Assembly: GCF_000611645.1 (NCBI RefSeq) | Contig: NW_014012619.1 | Span: forward strand, 1 to 17,696 | Source of the DNA: Monoraphidium neglectum | Lineage: Eukaryota > Chlorophyta > Chlorophyceae > Sphaeropleales > Selenastraceae | Direction of reading: 5' to 3' | Length of the DNA: 17,696 bases | Shown here: positions 1-9,337 of the stretch, in pieces | How the letters are laid out: each line of letters starts with the position of its first letter | Position numbering within the stretch: position 1 is the stretch's first letter | Translations under genes and position numbers: made by a program | Notes under the pieces: model-generated | Databases searched by the model: none | What the model was told of the DNA's origin: nothing | Seen by the model: the letters and a program-made list of their open reading frames with translations, nothing else

Positions 1-1077
1 CCTGCCGCTGGCCCACATCTTCGACAGGTGCGCACCCGCCGCCCGCGTCGGCGTCCTACGGTCGCGCGTTCGCATGCATGAAACCTCAGGCATTCGCTGG
101 GACAGCGCGCGTGGGGCCTCTCAGGGTCGGCCCCCCATCCACCCCTCCCCAAACCTGGCTCCCCCGCTTGTATGCTCTCTGCACAATGCAGCCCCTCCCC
201 TTCCTCTCCAACACCCGCCCCCCCTGCACCACCCAAACCACCCCAGGGTGGCGGAGGAGATGTTCCTGCACGTGGGCGGCGCCATAGGCTACTGGCAGGT
301 CAGCAGAACAGGCCCCGCACGCACTCGCCACTAGCTATCGGAAGGCAAAGCTGGGGGCAGGGTCTACGCCCCCGTTTACCACTGCGGTCGAGCGCCGGTC
401 GCGCGGTCCCCGCTCGACGCTTTCTTCACACGAGCACCTGGTTTGCAGACCCGGAGCTGCCTTCTCTGTTCCCGGCTTTTTGGGTAGTTGCCACAAGACC
501 CGTCACGTGCCTGTTTTCTCACTCATGTTGACTCATGTTGACTAACGCAGGGCGACACCCACAAGCTCGTCGACGACATCGGGGCGCTGCGGCCGACGCT
601 GTTCATCGGCGTGCCGCGCATTTTTGACCGCATCTACACCGCCGTCACGGGCCAGATCAACAAGGCCGGTGAGGCGCCCCCCTTCCCCCAGCTCCGCCCC
701 CATGCACCCGCACCGGCCCCTTGCCGCGCCGCCCCTTGTCTCCCCAGGGCGTCGATCGGCGGGACGCGCAGATGAAGACCGGACGGCCAGCGAGGGTGCC
801 CTTGTCACAAGTATACGCACTCAGTGCATCGAAATCATTTCCAACGCGATGTCCTCACCTGCCCTCCTTCCCGCGGATCACTGGAATTAAAAATCGCGTT
901 CGAAACCACCCCGCCAGGTGGCGTCAAGAAGCTGCTGTACACCTGGGGCTTCAACCGCAAGCTGCACTTCATGAAGCGCGGCTGGAGCCAGGCCTGGGCA
1001 TCGCCCTTCTTCGACAGGCTGGTGTTCAGCAAGGTGTGTGTGTGTGTGTGTTTGCGTGTTTGTGTGTATATGTGTAC

Positions 1078-1110
<33 letters not shown>

Positions 1111-1323
1111 CGTGTGTGTGTGTGCGGGGGGGGGGGGGTCGGGGCGGGCAGGAAGGATTGGGTGGTTCACTGCAAATTGGGACCAGGCCTTCCCGGCAAG
1201 CATTGAGGCCGCCTCTGCTTTGCGCGCGGTTGTGCGCATGACCCGAACAGCTGGCCAGTCTGCCAAGAGGTCACAGTGGTGTCACCCCCTCTGACACCAA
1301 CCCAAAGATACACACACTCCCTG

Positions 1324-1361
<38 letters not shown>

Positions 1362-3403
1362 CCTCACACTCACGCAGTTGCTCTCACACACACAACCACA
1401 TTCACACAACACACACACACACACTTACATGTACACACACACGCAGGTCAAGAGCCGCCTGGGCGGCCGCGTGAAGCTCATCGTCAGCGGCGGCGCCCCC
1501 CTGGCGCCCCACGTGGAGGAGTTCCTGCGTGTCGCCATGTGCGCCCCCGTGGCACAGGTGAGGGGCGAGGGGCGAAAGTTGGTGGGGGGGGGGGGCCGCG
1601 GCGCGGCGGCCTCTGCCCCCGCAAGCCAGGCCCCTCCTCCTCAATTTACGCGGGCGTTACAGCCTGCGTAGTCTCTCTCCCTCCCGAGGGGTGAGGGCCC
1701 CCAGCGGCGGATCGGCCAGCCCGCTGGCGGGCTCCGCTTTAGTAGAGATACCGCGGAGCCTTGCGTCGCGCTCCGCTGTGGCAATGATGAGGGGTGAGGG
1801 GTGAGAGGCCCCATAATATGCAGCTGGCCGGCTTGCCCTATGGTGGGCGTGGCGGCTCTGCTGGATGCAATGCCCTGCGCCACGCGCCTGTGGCATAGGT
1901 CACGCGCGCCGCGGCGAGGCGTTTGGGCGGGCTCGGGGGGCTTCGGCACCCCAGGGCTTAAGCTGATTCAGGGGTCGGAAATAAACGGGGTAGAGGGAGG
2001 GCCCGGGGCTTGTTCGGCTCTGAGGGCTCCTGCAGTCGCCTGGCTACCGCCTAATGATGGGCGCTCGCCCGCAAGATGCGCCGAGGGAGCCGGTTGTGCC
2101 TGCAGTCTCTGGGGTGGAAAGGGTTTCCTGTGGTGTGACGCAAGGGGCGGGCGCTGGTCACGAGGCGAGGATGTTTGCAGGGGGGTTCCGTTCTGGATGT
2201 TCCAGGCGGCGGTAGGGGCCTGCTCCCAGATGCGCCGAGCTGCGGGGTGGCCGGCGCCTGCGAAGCGTGCGCAAGTGTGCTGGCTGACATGCGGTCACGC
2301 TCACACACCTGCCCCCGTTTTCGCGCGCCTGTTCTGCGCTGGGTTTGTCCATCACTGAAGCCGCCATGTGCGGGCGCGGGAGCACACAAAGCGCCCGGTC
2401 GCAATCCAAAACGCACACCAGCAGGGCTGCTGCTTCAGCTGCCCTCCCCCCTCTCCGCCGACCGGCCACCACCAGACCGTGCACCACCTGCCCCGTCCCC
2501 CTTACCCTGTTCTGTACAAAGTCACTGTGCTGTACAAACACTGTGCTGATCCAAACTGTTGGCGTACTTGTGATGTACTAATCCTGCATCACTCGTGTCC
2601 TGATACTGTACTACTGCTGTGCTAACACCACACTGACACTGTGCATACTTTGCCTGCCACTAACCCCCCAGGGCTACGGCCTGACCGAGTGCTGTGCGGG
2701 CGCAGCCATCGCCCTGGCGGACGATTGGGAGCAGTTCGCCACCAACGGGCCCCCCCTGCCCTGCATCGAGATCCGCTTCGAGAGCGTGCCCGGTGAGGCG
2801 GCGCGCTGTGTTTCGAACCGCGAATCCTGCGCCCCCCCCCCCTGCCGGGGATACCAGGGCGGAGGGGGTGGCGCTGCCCCCTCCCTGTCTTGGGCGCGTC
2901 AGACCCACCTGTCGACCCCACTGCAGTGTGCCCCACACACACGCCCTGCCAGCCCTCAAGCACCAGGCGGTGTAGCCGAATCTCTTCCCTTCAAGTCACC
3001 TCGCAAGGTGCAGCCTCGAAACACAAACAATATTCACGTGTACACACAACATACATTACACCATACCATACATCACATACATCACGTACATCACATACAT
3101 TACACCATACCATACATCACATACATCTTTGCTTCGCCTCGGTTGCATCTCCCCCCAAAACCCCTGAACCCCCCCAGAGATGAACTACGACGCCACTGAC
3201 AAGGCCAACCCCATAGGAGAGGTCCTGCTGCGCGGCCCCTGCCTCTTCACCGGATACTACAAGCAGCAGGACAAGACCGACGAAGTGCGGGGGCCGCCCT
3301 AGTGTGTATGCGGGCGGGCGGGCGCACGTGAACAGGGGGTTGTGTCTGAGCATGTCTTGCGCCGCTATCGCATTTACACAGAGTCATACACACACACACA
3401 TGC

Positions 3404-3436
<33 letters not shown>

Positions 3437-5777
3437 ACACGTACACACGCACTAATACGACCGCACGTCCACGCAAGCATGCACACAACACACACCCACG
3501 CACCCCAAACCGCACCCCACCCCCACCCCACCCCCACCCCCCCCAAAGGTCCTGGACGCTGACGGCTGGTTCCACACCGGCGACATTGGCAGGATCACGG
3601 ACAGCGGCGGCCTCAAGATCATCGACCGCAAGAAGAACATCTTCAAGCTCAGCCAGGTGTGCGTGTGTGTGTGTGTGTGTGTGGTGGGCCTTGTGTGTGT
3701 GTGCGTGTGCGCGTGTGCGCGTGTGCGTACGTGTGTTTTGGAGGGGTAGAAGGGGGGGCTGGTGTTGTTCGTCAGCGACCCCTTGATTCTGTGTCTCCTC
3801 CGCGCCCGGACCTGTACCCTGGTACACATCAGCGGGTGCCTTGCGTGGCTGAGGATGCAATGTCATGATCCGTTTTATCTACTTGGTCTCATTCGGTCTC
3901 GGCATCAAAAAATCTCCCCAGGGAGAGTACATCGCCGTGGAGAAGCTGGAGGCCACCTACCTCAAGGCGTCACCCGTGGAGCAGGTGGGAGTAACGAGAA
4001 GTGCACGAGCGTGCATGCATGCATGTGCGTGCGGGCGCGCGTGTGCATGTGTGTTTTGGGGGGGGGGTTGTGATGGTGCGTGTGTGGGGCTGCAGGGATG
4101 AATATAGGCGATAAGGCCCCAGCTGTCGTGCAGGAGGTCGGAGGGCCAGCACTCCCATGTGCAACTCATCACCACCGCCTCATTGTGGTGACGTCACGTG
4201 ACGTCACGCACACCAACCCCGCAGATCTGGGTGTACGGCGACAGCTACCAGGCCAAGCTGGTGGCCATCGTTGTGCCCAAGCCCCATGCGCTGCAGGACT
4301 GGGCCAAGGCGCAGGGCAAGAGCGGTGAGGGGCGCCGCACCACACTAGGGCCGGCCGCCGCTGTGTGCCTGCATCGCTGCAGCATACCTGCCACCTCCGC
4401 GGCAGCCGCACGCAGAGTCCCTGCTGCCTGCGCCGCGCTCAAAAATCCTGCAATTGACAACTGTTGGTAGGGTCGTCTGGAGCAAGACGTTCAGGCGCTG
4501 AGCCAACCTGCAACACACGGTCGCATGTTGACATGCCGTGATCACTGCACACCCTGGGCCACTTGTCCTCATGGCCGCAGGGTCCGTCGAGTCTCTGTGC
4601 AAGGACCCCGCGGCGGCGGCCTGGGTGGTGAAGGAGCTGGTGGCAACGGGCAAGGCCGACAGGCTCAAGGGCTTCGAGCTCGTGTCCGCGGTGGGCGGGC
4701 AGGGGTAGAGGGTCTTGTGTACACCAACAGGGGGTTGACGATGGGCGAGGCTGAGCGGGGGCTCCTTTGGGGGGCGGCCGACCGAGCTGTGTGTTTGGGA
4801 CCCACGAAATGAGGAGGGCGCTCCGAAAGGAGCATCTCCGGGGCTGAGGTCAGCGATGATGGGGCAGGGCTTTTCTCTGGCGCCAGCCCTGAGCAGGGCG
4901 CACGCTCGTGGGCGCGAGCCGGGCGGCGCTTGCTTCTCTCCCCTCAACCCCCAACCCACCCCATCCACCTGTCAGCCGTCAATCGATCCGAACCTCACCT
5001 CTTTGCCCCTTCCCCTCGCCCCCCTCCCCGGACCCCCCACCCGACCCCCAAAAAAACCCAAAAGGTCCACCTGGAGCCCCACCAGTTCTCAGTGGAGGCC
5101 GACCTGCTGACGCCCACCTTCAAGCTCAAGAGGTGCGGCGGCGGTGGCGGCCGTTTGACGGTTTGAGGCGGCGCTGGCTGGAAGCTCCGCGTGTGCCCGA
5201 CCACGCATGCGCGGCGCCGCGTGTCGTACATCCACTCGACAAGGATTCCTCGTTGCGGCGGCATGTCTCTGGGCTGGCTTAGCTTGCCGCTTGCCACGAG
5301 CCTGCATGTGCTGGCCTCTCACAACAGACGCGACTTTCACACTCTTTGCACATCGATCTCCACACACACCCTCCCGGCCCCCTCCCATGCTCACACGCAC
5401 CTCGCCTTCGCTCGCAAGCGCAGGCCGCAGCTCAAGAAGGCGTACATCGTGAGTTGACTTGGTCAAACCTTGGCCTTTGACCCTCGCACCGGGCGCGGTC
5501 TCTTTCAGTGTCAACCACAGCCGCGACCTCCACTCTGACCTGGGCACCCACGTTCCTGGAATCCCAAACCAAGCCGTTAGGCCTGCTCTGATGGGCTCTC
5601 GACCACGCCACCCACACTCTTAACCCCACCCGACTAATTCAAACAGACTGAAATTTCCACAGACTGATTCAGCCCCAACCCCCTAAACCCTGGCTCTTGA
5701 CTTTTTATTAGGGCGAGATCGACCGCATGTACAAGGAGCTCGAGGCGGCCCAGAACGCCAAGCCCAGCAGGGAGTGA
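1..5777 (+). CDS. Long-chain acyl-CoA synthetase (LACS), 5'-partial, 14 exons visible
   Basis: AMP-forming ligase that activates fatty acids to acyl-CoA through an acyl-adenylate, feeding lipid synthesis or breakdown. Exons: 1-27, 247-298, 551-668, 918-1033, 1447-1557, 2672-2792, 3178-3284, 3549-3656, 3922-3984, 4225-4324, 4581-4690, 5065-5132, 5424-5448, 5712-5777 (stop TGA). All junction phases agree and give 396 residues. Seen in order: LPLAHIFDR (1-9), [18 protein letters not shown] (118-123), YGLTECCAG (143-151), GWFHTGDIG (223-231), [20 protein letters not shown] (241-260) and TPTFKLKR (360-367), the last near the expected C-terminal catalytic lysine. These match eukaryotic LACS rather than short-chain relatives. 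The N-terminal part, including the P-loop (YTSGTTG-type) motif, is upstream of the window. The C-terminus KPSRE is not a PTS1 signal, so peroxisomal import by that route is not indicated. Which LACS paralogue this is cannot be told. Confidence 0.95.
1034..1446 (+). repeat. LACS intron 4 with (GT)n, G-run, (CT)n and (CA)n microsatellites
   Basis: The intron begins directly with a long GT-rich alternating tract (1034-1125), then a run of 13 G (1126-1138). It ends with (CT)n at about 1324-1347 and CA-rich sequence from 1347 to the acceptor at 1446. The GT tract starts at the 5' splice site and the CA tract ends at the 3' splice site, so the two ends of the intron are mutually complementary. Confidence 0.9.
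1558..2671 (+). other. LACS intron 5, the longest intron (1,114 nt)
   Basis: It joins VAMCAPVAQ to GYGLTECC, as expected for the family. I see no coding exon or mobile element inside. The first part is GC-rich with a run of G near 1586. The last ~170 nt (about 2508-2660) is a less GC-rich, loosely periodic stretch with recurring CTGTAC/CTGTGC words and several CTAAC/CTAAT-like possible branch points before the acceptor CCCCAG at 2671. Confidence 0.75.
3052..3127 (+). repeat. Tandem 32-nt repeat in LACS intron 6
   Basis: Two identical 32-nt copies, 3052-3083 and 3096-3127, are separated by 12 nt (period 44). The units are built from CATAC/CATCACATA words, giving a purely A/C/T strand ahead of the acceptor at 3177. 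It is a minisatellite within the intron (2793-3177); no function is evident. Confidence 0.85.
3385..3450 (+). repeat. (CA)n microsatellite in LACS intron 7
   Basis: An almost continuous CA dinucleotide tract, continued by C/A-rich sequence up to the acceptor at 3548 (CCCCAAAG). It lies upstream of exon 8 and is complementary to the GT tract that opens intron 8. Confidence 0.9.
3657..3735 (+). repeat. (GT)n microsatellite at the start of LACS intron 8
   Basis: The GT-rich alternating tract begins at the 5' splice site itself (CAG|GTGTGC) and continues with GTGCGT and GTGCGC units. It is complementary to the CA tract of intron 7 on the other side of the 108-nt exon 8. Confidence 0.9.
4188..4207. 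promoter_or_regulatory. 20-bp perfect palindrome with two CRE-like half palindromes in LACS intron 9
   Basis: The sequence is GTGACGTCACGTGACGTCAC, a perfect palindrome. It contains two TGACGTCA (CRE/bZIP-type) sites flanking a CACGTG (G-box) core, 17 nt before the acceptor at 4224. Whether any factor binds is inference only; it may be chance or a hairpin near the splice site. Confidence 0.4.
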
Positions 5778-6651
5778 CGTCATCCGGCGTCTCTCCCGAG
5801 CTGGAGGGTCGGCATGTCGTCAAGACTCCCGGCGAAGTGGTGGCTGGCGCGCCTCGGCTGCCGCTGCCCTTCTTTTCCGGGAAGGTTTGACTTGGACGCC
5901 TCCCAGGAGGGCGGGGCTGGCGTCGTTACGGCCACTCGACATGCATGGGTGGTTTGAATCCTGGCAATTTGGTGCAGGGCACCCTCACAAGCCGACCGCC
6001 CGCGCGTCACGCGCCGGCTGACTGATGGCCGGCCGCTGGCTTTCGGACGGCGCGGGGGGCCGACAGTCAGAGCCGGCGGCGGGGCGCGCGGGGGGCCGAT
6101 GGGGGGGATGCTGCTTGCTGCTCTCTTCCCCTGGCGCAGCGCTTTTGGGAACAACGTGGTCGCCGTTCATGGCCCTGCAATCACGCCTTTGCAATGGGTT
6201 TCTTCGTCCTTTTAGGGGGCGGGCAAATTCCAAGACAAGACGGGCGTGCCCCTGGTGGGGAGTTCTGGGGTGCACAGGCGCTGCCGGCAGGATGGAGGTG
6301 GTGTGTGCCATCGCAAGTTTTCAGGTCTTCACTGCCGGGGCTGCATTGCCTTATTGCGGGGGCTGGCTGCATGCTCCTGTGCTGTGCCGGGACGCGCTCG
6401 CGTGCTTGGCGCACGCCGCAGGCGATGTGAGGCAGCCGGGGATTTGGGCGTGGCTGCCTCGCACCGATGCTGGTCGGCTGCAAGGGCAGCACCTTTGCGT
6501 CGCTGCGCACGCACCACAGCACGGACCCCACCCGCACCCAAAACGCGCTGCTCTATACCGGTCTGGCCTAGGCCCACTCCGCTGGGCACAACACCCATCA
6601 AAATTTCCCACCGACTCGCTTTTTTTTCTTGCCTCATTCGGCTCTGCTTAC
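5778..6651. other. LACS 3' flank: probable 3' UTR and spacer
   Basis: 874 nt after the LACS stop with no convincing gene. It presumably includes the LACS 3' UTR, but no TGTAA polyadenylation signal is found between the stop and 7987, so the transcript end cannot be placed. Open frames here are the usual GC-rich chance frames. Confidence 0.5.
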
Positions 6652-7277
6652 TTTGCTGCGCGCGGATTGTACGCTTGCAATCAACACCAGGCGACTCACT
6701 GATGGAGCAAGCATAGCTTGTGAGTTGCGCATGCACATTAGCAGCAGCGGCAGCAGCAGCAGCAGCAACTGCAGCAGCACAAGCAGCAGCACCGTCACCC
6801 ACACTGGCAGCAGCTTCCTTTCCCCCCCCCCCCCTCAGCATACCCAGCATTGTGCAGCTCTTGGTTTCGGCAAGGAAGGGGCTGCAAGCAAGCGGGCTTG
6901 CTAGCGCCCCCTCCCGCCTACTCACAGGGCGCGCCACGGGGAGGCGGCTGCACGGTGCGCCCCGCACTCACCTCGCAGCGCCACACGTTTCGAAGTGGGA
7001 TGGTGGAGAAAATGAGCCGCGGCCCCTTACGGGGAGCCTCACGGGGATCGGCCAAGCGTTAGGTCGGAACCGCCTTGCGGCCATCCCTTTTCCCCCCCGC
7101 TCGGCTCCAGGGGCACTGAGCAGTATCGCAGCACCAGCACGGGTGCGCACTGCTGCGGACGCCCGTCCACCCCCTGCCCCCCAGCGGGCGCGGGGCTGCC
7201 TGTAGAGGCAGGGGCTGGGTTCCGAGCGCACCCGGGGTCCCGCAGCCCGTGTTCTGGACGATTTGCTAGGCTGGGCG
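6652..7277 (+). repeat. Dispersed direct repeat, copy 1
   Basis: About 625 bp closely matching 10843-11495 in the same orientation. Exact blocks include a 41-nt block at 6912-6952 (equal to 11111-11151, containing GGCGCGCC) and a 47-nt block at 7207-7253. A CAG-rich run (about 6740-6795) sits near the left end in both copies. Indels between copies shift the reading frames, so the repeat looks non-coding. It lies 3' of LACS. I see no reverse transcriptase, no clear terminal repeats and no target-site duplication. It could be a non-autonomous element or a local duplication. Confidence 0.8.
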
Positions 7278-7318
7278 GACGACGTGCGGACGCCATGTCA
7301 CAAAAACGTCGTCCAGAA
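7252..7318. repeat. Overlapping inverted repeats at the right edge of repeat copy 1
   Basis: TTCTGGACGA (7252-7261) is inverted exactly at 7309-7318. GGACGACGT (7277-7285) is inverted exactly at 7306-7314. The two 3' arms overlap, so they are mutually exclusive stems. The second arms lie just beyond the region shared with copy 2. Confidence 0.6.
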
Positions 7319-7987
7319 AAGGGGATGAGAGGAATCCAGTGTTGATGGAATTTAAATGTTTCATTAAATCAAATCCCTCTCGTTTATCAGCGTGAAATTT
7401 CGGGCAGCGATATCGGCAGAGGTGTGCGCAGCTGCTGCACATTAGAACTTCGCCGAATACATCCTCTTCAGGCGATTATCATGTCCAGTATATGATCTGA
7501 TAGACGAATCATCATATTGAGAATCCCACGAGCACGTTTGTGGGCCCATGCTGCGCGGACTTTGCTGCCATCCCGATCCGCGCGGCCCTGCAGCTACAAA
7601 GAGATACATGTAGATTTTCAGCGTCTGAGGAGTGATCTACAGGGACGCGGAGGTCCTCGCGCCCTTTGAAGCAGTGGTCAACCACAGCGCAGACTGGGCG
7701 CAGCGCGCCGGCACGCGCACCTGCGACTCCCGCAACGAACAGCCGGCTCGTGCTGCGCCCGCGTGAACGACTAAAACAGCCCCAGACGGTAAGTGGCTTG
7801 CGCAAGCTGCACTGGTGTGCCTTCATGAACGGAGGGTTCTTGGCGCTGGTTGCCGCAATCCAGTGAATGGCTCTGTGGCGTAGTGCCAGTGTCAATTTGC
7901 AGGCAGTTGTTCACCCCAACTAAGCGTGTGCATGTTTTGCCACTTGCTATCGGCGAACGCACGGTGGACAGGATACCACCTACTGAT
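7278..7987. other. Spacer with a low-GC stretch upstream of the unknown gene
   Basis: About 7316-7530 is clearly less GC-rich than the surroundings (it includes GGAATTTAAATGTTTC and ATTATCATG) and may be the promoter region of the following gene. A perfect GTAAGT donor sits at 7789 (ACG|GTAAGT), which could end a 5' untranslated exon. No recognisable gene. Confidence 0.4.
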
Positions 7988-8079
7988 ATGAGCAGCCTTC
8001 AAGGGTACAGAGAGGGCCTGAGTGGGCAGCACAAGCGGCGACAAGGCCAGCTCGGGTTTGAAGCCGATGGCGACCCGAG
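7988..8079 (+). CDS. Possible first coding exon of the unknown gene
   Basis: An ATG at 7988 opens 30 codons plus two bases (MSSLQGYREGLSGQHKRRQG...), ending at a good donor, CGAG|GTGAGG (8080). Splicing to the acceptor CGCAG at 8265 restores an Arg codon (AG|G) and enters the frame of the ATG at 8288 with no stop. The fit of phase, donor and acceptor makes this an attractive N-terminal extension of 38 residues. Start at 8288 with this segment as 5' UTR is equally possible. Confidence 0.4.
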
Positions 8080-8287
8080 GTGAGGCCCGCAGACAAGAGA
8101 AGGGTTCTTTGTGGCAGCCTGATCTTATGCTGTGGGCCACCTCCTGGCCCGGGCGTCACATGCATCATCCCGTCTGATGTGTTTGGGCAAGTGCCAGGCA
8201 TCCACGACAACCACTGCAACCGCCACAATCACTCAAGTGTGGTCCCCCCCTCGACATGTGCGCAGGCCGACCCCGACGCACCCCAAC

Positions 8288-9287
8288 ATGACTGACCGCA
8301 GCAGCCTCCTGCCCGGACGGATTGACTACGGCGATGACCCCGCGCTGCGCAGCTTGCCAAGCGCCCCGTCAAGCAGCTTTGGCAGCGGCAGCCGCCGCAG
8401 CTACCGAGGTGGCGGCTTCTCCATGCTTCTTTCATCGCCCGAGCCCGCCGGCAATGATGATGACGCCGACAGCGGCCTGCGCCCGCCCTTCGTCTTTGCG
8501 GACATCCCTCGCCTGGCCAGCCTCACCGCGCTGGGGCCGTATGGCGTCGACGTTGCTCGGGGCGAGCTGCCCATGACGCCCGGTGGCAGCATTGGCGAGC
8601 TTGAGAGGGCCACCAGGCCCAGCGCCATCCGGCCCAGCGCTGTCAGGCCCAGCGAGCGGGCTGTGCGCCAGTCCTTCATAACCTCTGCTCGCATCGTGGA
8701 GCACGCCAAGGCCCGGCTGCGCAGCAAGCGGACGGCGCTTGAGACCATAATCGAAGATCCAAGGTACGAGTGCAGACTGGCTTGGTCATGCTTGCTTGAC
8801 TGCGGGCGGGGGCGGGGGGGGGGGAGGTACATACAACAGGGGGAGCAACCTTATCACCATGTTTTGATCCTTGATACAACCTGCCAACCCGCACATCCTT
8901 CTTGTCTCCACCCTAGGCCCATCGCGCCTGCACAGCCATATGATAACGGCGGGCCCCTCGCCTCATGGCGCGCGTGGCGTGCCGCGCGCGTCGCAGCAAA
9001 CAGCCTTGGCGGTCGCAGCTGCCACGAGCACCAGACCGGGGACGCTCTAGAGCTAATGGCGCCCCACGCGCCGGAAGCCGACCGGGTGGGCGACGCACAC
9101 TATCGTCCTGCCAGGCGCCTGAGACCTTGCCTGACCCTGAAAAAGACAATCCCTAGGGCCAGCCCACAGGCGCAAGAGCTGCACGGCGTGGCCGCCTCGA
9201 TTGCATTGCTGGCTAGCTCACCCGGCTGCCACGCGAGCGGCGATGGGGACGCAAGCGGCTTTGCGGTTGGCCCCACCCCTGCCGTCA

Positions 9288-9337
<50 letters not shown>

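Noticed and set aside
835..1266. Minus-strand and plus-strand His-Thr or Cys-Val repeat frames over the (GT)n/(CA)n tracts
   Set aside because: Dinucleotide repeats lack stops in several frames; they fall in LACS introns.
6025..6702. Plus-strand open frame of 225 codons downstream of LACS
   Set aside because: No recognisable motif, weak composition, and no splice or start context that distinguishes it from chance GC-rich frames.
6720..7205. Open frame in repeat copy 1, with a counterpart at 10905-11423 ending in the same RARGCL
   Set aside because: Indels between the copies shift the frame in the middle, so the shared residues alternate between frames; this indicates non-coding DNA.
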